Below, piece after piece: positions 6,659-11,591 of a DNA stretch of 11,591 nt (positions within the stretch are counted from its first letter, which is position 1; each line of letters starts with the position of its first letter). Position numbers and translations under genes: made by a program. The notes under the pieces were generated by a model. That model saw only the letters and a program-made list of their open reading frames with translations, was not told where the DNA came from and made no database searches. This stretch comes from JBFLVN01 sp040758475 (GTDB taxonomy: Bacteria > JAGRBM01), in the NCBI GenBank assembly GCA_040758475.1, contig JBFLVN010000115.1:1-11591 (forward strand). Reading direction: 5' to 3'.

Positions 6659-9013
6659 TCAAACCGCCGCTTTGCGGAGCCGCAGGGCGTTCCCGATGAC
6701 CGACACGGACGAAAAACTCATGGCCGCGGCGGCGAGCATGGGGTTAAGCAGCCATCCGAAGAACGGATAGAGAGCCCCCGCGGCGAGCGGCACACCGAGC
6801 GCGTTGTAGACGAAGGCGAAGAAGAGATTTTCGCGGATATTTTTAAGAGTCGCGCGACTAAGGGCCCGCGCCCGAGCGATGGCGCGAAGGTCGCCCTTCA
6901 CGAGCGTCACCCCGGCGCTTTCCATGGCCACGTCCGTCCCCGTCCCCATGGCGATGCCGACCTGCGCCTGGGCGAGGGCCGGGGCGTCGTTGATGCCGTC
7001 CCCCGCCATGGCGACGAAGCGGCTTTTCTCCTGGAGTTCCCGGATGACCTTGGCCTTCTGATCGGGAAGCACTTCCGCGATCACTTCGTCGATCGAGAGT
7101 TTTTTCGCGACCGCCTCGGCGGTCTTCCGACTGTCCCCGGTGAGCATGACGATCCGGATGCCTTCGGCGTGGAGCTGGCGGATGGCTTCCGGCGTCGTGG
7201 CCTTGATGGGGTCGGCCACGCCCAGGATGCCGGCGAGTTTCCCGTCCAAGGCGAGAAAGACGACCGTCTGCCCCTCGGCCCGCAATTTTTCCGCTTTTTC
7301 TACGGCTGCTTGAACGCCGATTCCGAGGTCTTCCAACAAGCGGGTATTTCCCAGGGCGGCTTTTTTGCCGTTCACAACTCCCCGCACGCCCTTGCCCGTA
7401 ACTGAGGAAAAATCCGAAGCCGCCTGGACGGCCAGGCCCTCGCCCCGTGCCCCCGCGAGGATGGCGGCGGCAAGCGGGTGCTCGCTCCCCGTTTCGAGGG
7501 CGGCGGCGGCGCCAAGGACTTCCGCGCGGGAGGGGCCAAGCGTTTCGACCGCTACGAGCTTGGGCTTTCCTTCGGTCAAAGTCCCCGTCTTGTCCACGAC
7601 CAGGGTATCTACTTTCCGAAGGCTCTCGATGGCTTCGGCGCTTTTAAAAAGGACGCCCATAGTGGCCCCCTTGCCGCTCGCGACCAGGATGGACATGGGC
7701 GTCGCAAGGCCCAGGGCGCAGGGGCAGGCGATGATCAAAACCGCGATGGCGTTCAACACCGCGTGGGCGAACTTGGGTTCGGGACCGAAAAAGCCCCAGG
7801 CTACGAACGTCACGAAGGAAACGCCGATCACCGCTGGAACAAAATAGCCCGATACGGTGTCGGCCAGTTTCTGGATGGGAGCCCGGGAGCGCTGGGCCTC
7901 GGAAACCATCTTGACGATCTGGGCGAGGAGCGTTTCCGAACCCACCCGCTCGGCCCGGATCACGAGGGTGCCCGTGCCGTTTACGGTGGCGCCGCTCACC
8001 TTGGCGCCGGCCTCTTTCTCCACGGGCATGGGCTCCCCCGTGAGCATGGATTCGTCCACGGCGCTCGCGCCTTCGAGGACCACACCGTCCACGGGAATTT
8101 TTTCCCCGGGCCGCACCCGGAGGCGGTCGCCAGGGTGAACATCTGCCAGGGGCACGTCTATTTCAGTTCCATCGATGCCGATCCTTCGGGCCGTCTTGGG
8201 GGCAAGCCCCAAAAGCGCGCGGATGGCCGCGCCCGTGCGGCTTCGGGCGCGCAGCTCCAAGACCTGCCCCAGGAGAACGAGCGTCACGATCACGGCGGCG
8301 GCTTCGAAATAGAGTGCCACCTGCCCGCCATGCCCGAGGAAAGAAGCGGGGAAAATTCCAGGAAACAAAACGCCCGCCACGCTGTAGCCATAAGCCACGC
8401 CCGTCCCCAGGGCGATCAAGGTGAACATGTTAAGGCTCTTGTTTTTGACTGACAGCCAGCCCCTCTCGAAGAAGGGATAGCCGCCCCAGAGGACCACGGG
8501 CGTTGCGAGCACGAATTGGACCCACGAAAGCGCCCGGGAGGGATGGAGAAACTCCGCGAGCTTTCCAGGGAGCAAATCGCTCATGGCGATGAGGAAAAGG
8601 GGGAACGTAAAAACCGCGCTCGCCCAGAAGCGGCGGCGCATGTCCAGGTACTCAGGATCAGGTTTTTCTTCGGCCGAAATCTCCAGGGGCTCGAGCGCCA
8701 TGCCGCACTTGGGGCAAGCGCCCGGATGATCCTGCACCACCTCCGGGTGCATGGGGCAGGTGTATTGGGTGGCACCGGGGGCGGCGGCCTGGACCGGAGG
8801 GTGGTCCAGATACGCCGCCGGGTTCGCCTGGAACTTCGCCACGCAATGGGCGCTGCAAAAGTAATGGATTTTTCCTCCATGTACCGTGCGGTGGGGTGTT
8901 TTCAGCGGATCGACGTCCATGCCACAGACGGGATCGCGGGCGCTTTGCGCCGCCACCGGCCCGGCGGGATGAGAAGAGCAACAGGAGTGGTCGTGGGATT
9001 CGTGGACGGCCAT
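6659..9013 (-). CDS. copA: Cu(I)-exporting P1B-type ATPase with YHS and heavy-metal-binding N-terminal domains
   Basis: This 784-residue protein pumps Cu(I) (possibly Ag(I)) out of the cytoplasm using ATP. The N-terminus is Cys/His-rich (HDHSCC, 8-12). Next come a YHS domain (DPVCGMDV, 27-34; HYFCSAHC, 50-57) and a heavy-metal-binding domain (YTCPMHP...CPKCGM, 84-105). The classical HMA domain (GMTCxxC) is absent. Core P-type motifs are TGEP (325-328), CPC (430-432) in the metal-transporting helix, DKTGT (474-478, phosphorylated D474), HP (512-513) and GDGIND (671-676). YN (736-737) and MxxSS (M765, S768, S769) match the Cu(I) P1B-1 signature. The start lies 5 nt after the csoR stop, so it depends on translation through csoR; the upstream GGGGTAAGAG is a weak Shine-Dalgarno. 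All active-site residues that can be checked are present. Confidence 0.96.
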   Translation of the reverse strand: MAVHESHDHSCCSSHPAGPVAAQSARDPVCGMDVDPLKTPHRTVHGGKIHYFCSAHCVAKFQANPAAYLDHPPVQAAAPGATQYTCPMHPEVVQDHPGACPKCGMALEPLEISAEEKPDPEYLDMRRRFWASAVFTFPLFLIAMSDLLPGKLAEFLHPSRALSWVQFVLATPVVLWGGYPFFERGWLSVKNKSLNMFTLIALGTGVAYGYSVAGVLFPGIFPASFLGHGGQVALYFEAAAVIVTLVLLGQVLELRARSRTGAAIRALLGLAPKTARRIGIDGTEIDVPLADVHPGDRLRVRPGEKIPVDGVVLEGASAVDESMLTGEPMPVEKEAGAKVSGATVNGTGTLVIRAERVGSETLLAQIVKMVSEAQRSRAPIQKLADTVSGYFVPAVIGVSFVTFVAWGFFGPEPKFAHAVLNAIAVLIIACPCALGLATPMSILVASGKGATMGVLFKSAEAIESLRKVDTLVVDKTGTLTEGKPKLVAVETLGPSRAEVLGAAAALETGSEHPLAAAILAGARGEGLAVQAASDFSSVTGKGVRGVVNGKKAALGNTRLLEDLGIGVQAAVEKAEKLRAEGQTVVFLALDGKLAGILGVADPIKATTPEAIRQLHAEGIRIVMLTGDSRKTAEAVAKKLSIDEVIAEVLPDQKAKVIRELQEKSRFVAMAGDGINDAPALAQAQVGIAMGTGTDVAMESAGVTLVKGDLRAIARARALSRATLKNIRENLFFAFVYNALGVPLAAGALYPFFGWLLNPMLAAAAMSFSSVSVIGNALRLRKAAV

Positions 9014-9018
9014 GACTC

Positions 9019-9294
9019 TTACCCCGTGAACTTCCCGATCACTTCGAGAAGCTCCTCGATTTTTTCTTCCCGGTCCTTGGCCGTGCCCGAGCGCGCGGCC
9101 CCGGCCACGCAGTGTTCGACGTGCTGGCGGAGGACTTGCTCCTCGACCTTCCGCAAGGCCGCCTGCACGGCCCGGAGCTGCGTCAGAATGTCGATGCAGT
9201 AGCGCTTTTCCTCGATCATCCGGGCGACGCCGGCGACCTGGCCCTTGATGCGCTCAAGGCGCCCGAGCTGGTCCTGGTGGGTGGCGGACTTCAT
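9019..9294 (-). CDS. csoR: CsoR-type copper-sensing transcriptional repressor
   Basis: This small helical repressor of the CsoR/RcnR family has 91 residues from the chosen start. The Cu(I) ligand set Cys-His-Cys is present as C33, H58, C62 (37, 62, 66 if counted from the upstream ATG at 9306), matching the CsoR pattern C-x24-H-x3-C. The N-terminal helix HQDQLGRLERIKGQ is the conserved family core. In the apo state it should bind DNA; Cu(I) releases it. I chose the ATG at 9294 because a TTGACG-17-TATGGT promoter ends 7 nt before it, implying a leaderless mRNA, while the ATG at 9306 lies inside the -10 box. It is the first gene of the operon, 5 nt from copA, so it regulates itself. Confidence 0.93.
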   Translation of the reverse strand: MKSATHQDQLGRLERIKGQVAGVARMIEEKRYCIDILTQLRAVQAALRKVEEQVLRQHVEHCVAGAARSGTAKDREEKIEELLEVIGKFTG

Positions 9295-9300
9295 GGTTAC

Positions 9301-9320
9301 TACCATACCCCCCTATGGTA
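9301..9320. promoter_or_regulatory. CsoR-type operator
   Basis: TACCATA (9301-9307) and TATGGTA (9314-9320) are perfect inverted 7-bp arms around six C residues. An inverted repeat around a G/C tract is the form known for CsoR-family operators. It covers the -10 hexamer and most of the spacer of the csoR promoter, so bound CsoR would block RNA polymerase. Binding is inferred. Confidence 0.85.
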
Positions 9321-9330
9321 TTATCGTCAA
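9302..9330 (-). promoter_or_regulatory. csoR-copA operon promoter
   Basis: On the minus strand, -35 is TTGACG (9330-9325, 5/6 consensus), the spacer is exactly 17 bp, and -10 is TATGGT (9307-9302, 4/6). Seven bases later comes the ATG at 9294, so transcription is expected to start at or beside the start codon. The CsoR operator overlaps the core promoter. Confidence 0.7.
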
Positions 9331-9334
9331 GAAG

Positions 9335-9368
9335 AAAAAAACGGCCGCCCCGGAAAATGGGGCAGCCG
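9335..9368 (-). terminator. Intrinsic terminator of the ferritin unit
   Basis: On the minus strand, a 10-bp stem (CGGCTGCCCC with GGGGCGGCCG, one U-G pair) encloses a 7-nt loop ATTTTCC and is followed directly by seven T residues (9341-9335). It lies 5 bp before the csoR -35 box and about 140 nt after the ferritin-like stop codon, so it insulates the copper operon from the iron unit. Confidence 0.85.
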
Positions 9369-9413
9369 GGGGAATCTTCACCATCTCCAAGCCTTGTCAA
9401 CGGGAAGGATGCG

Positions 9414-9486
9414 CCTGTCACCCCGAGCGTCCGCGAGGGGTCTCTTGAAGGTTCAAGAGATTCCTCGCTACGCTCGGAATGACAGG
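9414..9486. repeat. Long imperfect hairpin, dispersed-repeat (REP/MITE-like) type
   Basis: The outer arms are CCTGTCA (9414-9420) and TGACAGG (9480-9486). Inner paired blocks are CCGAGCG/CGCTCGG (9423-9429 with 9471-9477), GCGAGG/CCTCGC (9433-9438 with 9463-9468) and TCTCTTGAA/TTCAAGAGA (9441-9449 with 9452-9460), around a 2-nt loop. The wording TGTCATTCCGAGCG..GCGAGGAATC on the minus strand is one I recognise as a repeat scattered through many bacterial genomes. It codes for nothing and sits in the 3' region of the ferritin transcript. Copies elsewhere in this genome cannot be checked here. Confidence 0.7.
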
Positions 9487-9508
9487 ATAATTTTCAAGCT
9501 CCCTGTAG

Positions 9509-9961
9509 CTAATTCCCCGTCGGCGGCCTTAGATACTTCTCGATCTCTTCCACGTCGTCCTGCTCTTTGAGGATCTGGGAGCGGACGAGTTCTTCCAAGG
9601 CGATGTCATCCTTTGGAACGAGAGCGAGGAGCTTCGTGTACTCGGCCAGGGCCGTCTTCTCGGCCTCCAGGTTGATTTCGAGCATCTGCTGGACCGAGTG
9701 CTTTTCGGGCTCCCAGGTCGCCTCGATGCGGACCTGCGGATGGCCGCCCAAGGCCACGATCTTTTCTCCGAGAAGGGCCGCGTGGTCGAGCGCCTCGCTC
9801 GCCTTGCCCCGGAAGTACTTGACGATCGGGTCGCGGGAAAAACCGAACACCATGAAGGAGTGGTGCAGACAGCGGTTCGCCCCTTCGAGTTCGAGCTTGA
9901 GCAAGTGGTTTAATTGATCGGTAATCTTCTTGTAGGCCGGATCGTTCTTCTTGGCGCTCAT
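9509..9961 (-). CDS. Ferritin-like (bacterioferritin/Dps superfamily) diiron protein
   Basis: This 150-residue four-helix protein probably oxidises and stores iron or protects against it. The opening LNHLLKLELEGAN aligns with the bacterioferritin start LN.LL..EL.A.N, placing ferroxidase ligand E24. Helix B has E56 and H60 (EALDH). Helix C has E99/E101 (NLEAEK). Helix D has E133 in KEQDDVEEIEKYL. Two things differ from typical bacterioferritin: the helix-B pair is spaced ExxxH instead of ExxH, and the helix-D His is Val137. The bacterioferritin heme Met aligns with Leu58, so heme binding is unlikely. GGGGG lies 7 nt before the ATG. It is the second gene of the unit, 45 nt after the small Cys/His-rich gene, with a Fur-box-like site upstream. 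Subfamily is uncertain. Confidence 0.85.
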   Translation of the reverse strand: MSAKKNDPAYKKITDQLNHLLKLELEGANRCLHHSFMVFGFSRDPIVKYFRGKASEALDHAALLGEKIVALGGHPQVRIEATWEPEKHSVQQMLEINLEAEKTALAEYTKLLALVPKDDIALEELVRSQILKEQDDVEEIEKYLRPPTGN

Positions 9962-10006
9962 GGTTTTCCCCCTTGGCGTCTCAATTGGCTTGCGGGCAGG
10001 TCCGCG

Positions 10007-10204
10007 TCAATTCTGATGATCCTCTATTTCCGGGGCGCCGGTGCTCCGCTCCATGGCCTCCCGGGTCAGGGCGATCACCTCAGATAATTCCCTGAACTGG
10101 GAGGGTGAGAGGTGGACCATCGCGTAACCGAATTGAAGGCAGATGCAGCCGTTGGGACAGACGCCCACGCCGATGCGCGAGGCGGGATGGCTGTGGCAGT
10201 GCAT
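10007..10204 (-). CDS. Small Cys/His-rich protein of unknown function, cotranscribed with the ferritin-like gene
   Basis: This 65-residue protein has no signal peptide. The N-terminus is MHCHSHP, followed by CPNGCIC (16-22), FGYAMVHLSPSQF (25-37) and a helix (38-53). With C3, C16, C20, C22 and H2, H4, H6 it could bind a metal ion. I recall short proteins with a similar NG-I-hydrophobic-FGN...F..L layout annotated as unknown-function domains, but I cannot assign a family. The ATG is convincing, with AAGGAA 7 nt upstream. The gene ends 45 nt before the ferritin-like gene and both follow one promoter, so a role in iron handling is an inference from context only. Confidence 0.75.
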   Translation of the reverse strand: MHCHSHPASRIGVGVCPNGCICLQFGYAMVHLSPSQFRELSEVIALTREAMERSTGAPEIEDHQN

Positions 10205-10219
10205 AAAGGTTCCTTTCCT

Positions 10220-10285
10220 AAAAAAAACCGGGCGGGCCGGGGAGAATGAGGAATGAATCAGTGCGGGAATCCCCCCGGCCCGTCC
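10220..10285 (-). terminator. Intrinsic terminator or attenuator inside the leader of the ferritin unit
   Basis: On the minus strand, CGGGCCGGGGGGA pairs with TCTCCCCGGCCCG as a 13-bp stem with one G-U pair. A mismatch and two more G-C pairs extend its base, and the loop is about 24 nt. Two bases after the base comes a run of eight T residues (10227-10220). The Shine-Dalgarno and ATG of the 65-residue gene follow at once. The promoter lies upstream of this structure, so it must end a short RNA or act as an attenuator, besides possibly catching read-through from the hemerythrin gene. Confidence 0.75.
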
Positions 10286-10317
10286 TGAAGATTTTTATCG
10301 TTCCATTTCTTTAAAAT

Positions 10318-10338
10318 TGATTTTGAAAATCAATTTCA
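10318..10338. promoter_or_regulatory. Fur-box-like operator
   Basis: The core TGATTTTGAAAATCAATTTC plus a final A fits two overlapping 7-1-7 Fur motifs offset by 6 bp: TGATTTT-G-AAAATCA (10/14 matches to TGATAAT-N-ATTATCA) and TGAAAAT-C-AATTTCA (11/14). It lies in a perfect 23-bp palindrome at 10314-10336 with 11-bp arms around G10325. It sits directly at the expected start point of the promoter at 10346-10374, so bound Fur (or a relative such as PerR) would repress the ferritin unit. Confidence 0.7.
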
Positions 10339-10345
10339 TTTACAG

Positions 10346-10374
10346 AGAATACCAAGGCCGGGGTGCCCTGTCAA
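10346..10374 (-). promoter_or_regulatory. Promoter of the small-protein/ferritin unit
   Basis: On the minus strand, -35 is a perfect TTGACA (10374-10369), the spacer is exactly 17 bp, and -10 is TATTCT (10351-10346, 4/6). The expected start is near 10339, at the edge of the Fur-like palindrome. The leader to the ATG at 10204 would be about 135 nt and holds the terminator at 10220-10285. Confidence 0.7.
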
Positions 10375-10427
10375 GCAAATTCCAACCGAGGGGAACGGCC
10401 CCCGCAAATACCCAGGGGAAGGCGCCC

Positions 10428-10991
10428 CTACGCGTGTTTCCTTTCAAACTCCAATTTCGGCAATTGCTCGCGGAAGCGCGGGGGGAAGTTCTCAAGCTCC
10501 TTGCGGATGGCCCCGGCCACCTCCGCCCGCTCCTCGGGGCGGCGCCCCAGGTCGAGCCAGAGGTAGACCTTCCCCTCTTCCAGGATGTTGTGGGAATCGA
10601 GGCGGCCCTTGACGCTTTCCACGTACTTGGCGATTCGTCCCAGAATCTCCTTGCGGGCCGGTTCCCGGGGCGCCTGCGCGAGGGCCTTGAGGGTCGTGAC
10701 CGCCTCGGCCAGGGCCGCCATGAAAAGGTCGTGGTCCTTGCGCAGGGTGCTGAAAACGGCCTCCACTTCCTTGAGCGGCGGGGATGAGGAGACGGCCGCC
10801 TTCTCGTAAATCCTCGGGAAAAGGACGTGGTGTTCGGCCCGGATGTGGAGGGCGAGGCGGGCCCAGAAATAATCGAGGAGCGTCGCCGCCTCGGGGAGGT
10901 TCCCCTCCGCGAAAACCCGTTCGTACTCGCTTAGAATTCCTGAAAGGACTTCGTGGTCGTGGACCAGGTCTTCCGCCGCCGTGCCCGCCAT
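10428..10991 (-). CDS. Hemerythrin HHE-domain protein
   Basis: This 187-residue, all-helical cytoplasmic protein binds a non-heme diiron centre and probably senses, stores or detoxifies O2, NO or iron. Ligand motifs, numbered from this start, are HDHE (H11, H13), HIRAEHHVLFP (H49, E53, H54), KDHD (H87) and HNILEEG (H134, E138). That gives the complete HHE set with normal spacing. The ATG at 10991 has GGGGTG 6 nt upstream. A TTG eight codons upstream (11015) is also in frame, but it lacks a ribosome binding site and falls in a probable -10 box. The gene is monocistronic by position: its stop is about 54 nt before the -35 box of the ferritin-unit promoter. Confidence 0.92.
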   Translation of the reverse strand: MAGTAAEDLVHDHEVLSGILSEYERVFAEGNLPEAATLLDYFWARLALHIRAEHHVLFPRIYEKAAVSSSPPLKEVEAVFSTLRKDHDLFMAALAEAVTTLKALAQAPREPARKEILGRIAKYVESVKGRLDSHNILEEGKVYLWLDLGRRPEERAEVAGAIRKELENFPPRFREQLPKLEFERKHA

Positions 10992-11014
10992 CGCCGTCAC
11001 CCCGCTGCTTTCCA

Positions 11015-11020
11015 ATTATT
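11015..11020 (-). promoter_or_regulatory. Possible -10 box of the hemerythrin gene
   Basis: AATAAT on the minus strand matches TATAAT in 5 of 6 positions. It lies 23 nt upstream of the ATG at 10991, which would give a leader of about 17 nt. No good -35 hexamer is seen at 16-18 bp, so an activator or alternative sigma factor may be needed, or the site may be spurious. Confidence 0.3.
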
Positions 11021-11072
11021 AAACCGGCTTCCCATCCAACCGGGCATGATCCCGGTCACCTTTGGGGGCAGG

Positions 11073-11118
11073 AAGAGGCACCCCTCCCCTGGCGCTGGGA
11101 GGCGCCTGCTTGCCTCTT
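11073..11118. repeat. Stem-loop in the divergent intergenic region
   Basis: AAGAGGCA (11073-11080) pairs with TGCCTCTT (11111-11118). Inside, CCTCCC (11083-11088) can pair with GGGAGG (11097-11102), or GGCGC (11091-11095) with GCGCC (11102-11106). No T run follows on either strand, so it is not an ordinary terminator. It lies between two divergent genes and may be regulatory or a degenerate repeat. Confidence 0.35.
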
Positions 11119-11188
11119 GCGTCAAGCCGGGGAATTGGACATATTTTTCCTGTTCCTTTGGTGAAGGAACCCGCGGAGGGGCGGGATC

Positions 11189-11591
11189 ATGGGGGACTTG
11201 GAGCTTTCCCGGACGAGCGTTCCGTTCGTCCCATCCGGCGTCGACCTTCGTTCCCTTTCCCTGGGAGCGTCGGCGGGGTTTCTCCTCTCCCGCATCGACG
11301 GCTCCACGGACGTGCGCGGCATCTGCGCCATCTCGGGCCTTCCCGAAACCGAGGCGGAAAGAATCCTCCGGGAGCTGGCCGCCGCCGGCCTCATCGAATT
11401 CAAGGACAAATCCAAATCGCCCGCTCCGTCCGCCAAGGCTCCAACGGCACCCCCGGCCCCTCCCAAGGAACCATCCCGCCCGCCGCCGGGGATGACCGAT
11501 TTGAAAGCGCTCGCCCGCACCTTCGCCGACGCGGGGGAAAAACAGCTCTACGAGAGCAAGTTCCCCTCGGCCCTCTCCTCCTTCCGGATGG
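11189..11591 (+). CDS. Winged-helix-like N-terminal protein with Pro/Ala linker, truncated at the window edge
   Basis: The open frame starts at ATG 11189 (GGAGG 9 nt upstream) and runs without a stop to the end of the window, giving 134 residues. Residues about 22-71 (SLSLGASAGFLLSRIDGST...ILRELAAAGLIEF) look like a compact winged-helix module. It resembles the N-terminus of deltaproteobacterial proteins that continue into J-domain or TPR regions. Residues about 72-101 are a Lys/Pro/Ala-rich linker. From about 102 a helical segment begins (TDLKALARTFADAGEKQLYE..FPSALSSF) that could be the first TPR-like helix pair. It is divergent to the hemerythrin gene. Function and full length cannot be given; the family resemblance is from memory. 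Confidence 0.75.
   Translation, partial: MGDLELSRTSVPFVPSGVDLRSLSLGASAGFLLSRIDGSTDVRGICAISGLPETEAERILRELAAAGLIEFKDKSKSPAPSAKAPTAPPAPPKEPSRPPPGMTDLKALARTFADAGEKQLYESKFPSALSSFRM

Larger units (their letters stand above)
10220..10339 (-). ncRNA. Candidate iron-regulated small RNA or attenuated leader (about 120 nt)
   Basis: A near-consensus promoter predicts a start near 10339, and the intrinsic terminator predicts an end near 10220. The product would begin with an AT-rich hairpin (AAATTGAT/ATCAATTT from the operator palindrome), have a single-stranded A-rich middle, and end in the terminator, whose loop contains CATTCCTC, a Shine-Dalgarno-complementary stretch. A Fur-controlled promoter with a terminator about 120 nt away is the layout of iron-responsive sRNAs such as RyhB. 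No sequence similarity to RyhB is claimed. It could instead be only the attenuated leader of the mRNA. Confidence 0.4.

Noticed and set aside
6386..7405. Open plus-strand frame of 339 codons opposite the GDT1-like gene and the copA 3' part
   Set aside because: It is a shadow of two well-supported minus-strand genes and has no hydrophobic or domain pattern of its own.
7478..8452. Open plus-strand frame of 324 codons opposite copA
   Set aside because: It is antisense to the catalytic core of the Cu-ATPase and His/Gly/Arg-rich, with no recognisable motif.
10383..10433. GC-rich block with AGGGG...CCCCT ends, considered as a second dispersed repeat or a terminator of the hemerythrin gene
   Set aside because: Pairing is limited to about five bases at the ends with a poorly paired interior and no T run. 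It was not strong enough to annotate.
11122..11520. Minus-strand frame of 132 codons at the right end
   Set aside because: It overlaps the plus-strand frame that has a good ribosome binding site and a structured winged-helix-like sequence. The minus product is Ser/Arg/Pro-rich without a motif.

Overview
The window is GC-rich except for one AT-rich stretch at about 70-2980. It looks like chromosomal DNA of a Gram-negative-type bacterium. The clues are a large lipobox protein, a glycerolipid-type acyltransferase and a winged-helix/Pro-linker protein start of a kind I associate with deltaproteobacterial lineages. The taxonomic placement is an inference and not firm. Almost every gene is on the minus strand; only the truncated gene at the right edge is on the plus strand.

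Layout from left to right. (1) 68-4624 (-) encodes a 1518-residue lipoprotein. It has four Ig-like repeats, a cadherin-like and a PKD-like domain, then 14 repeats of a TolB/PD40-type beta-propeller. Positions 1-67 hold only its 3' flank. Base composition changes sharply inside this gene, near the cadherin-like/PKD boundary. (2) 4755-9294 (-) is a tight five-gene operon, in transcription order: csoR, a Cu(I) P1B-ATPase (copA), a half-size GDT1/UPF0016 membrane protein, a CPBP intramembrane protease and an acyltransferase. Gaps are 5-30 nt. It is headed by a promoter whose spacer and -10 box are covered by a CsoR-type operator. (3) 9509-10204 (-) is a two-gene iron unit: a 65-residue Cys/His-rich small protein followed by a ferritin-like protein. 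It is preceded by a near-consensus promoter, a Fur-box-like palindrome at the expected transcription start, and a strong intrinsic terminator inside the leader. A second intrinsic terminator ends the unit just before the csoR promoter. (4) 10428-10991 (-) is a hemerythrin-domain protein. (5) 11189 to the end (+) is the divergent start of a gene cut by the window edge.

The shared theme is redox-metal handling: copper sensing and export, probable Mn/Ca transport, iron storage with iron-responsive control, and a non-heme diiron oxygen-binding protein. The surface lipoprotein is unrelated in function. The best candidate for something undescribed is 10220-10374. Its promoter, Fur-like operator, roughly 120-nt transcript and terminator could be either an iron-responsive small RNA or a transcription attenuator in front of the ferritin unit.
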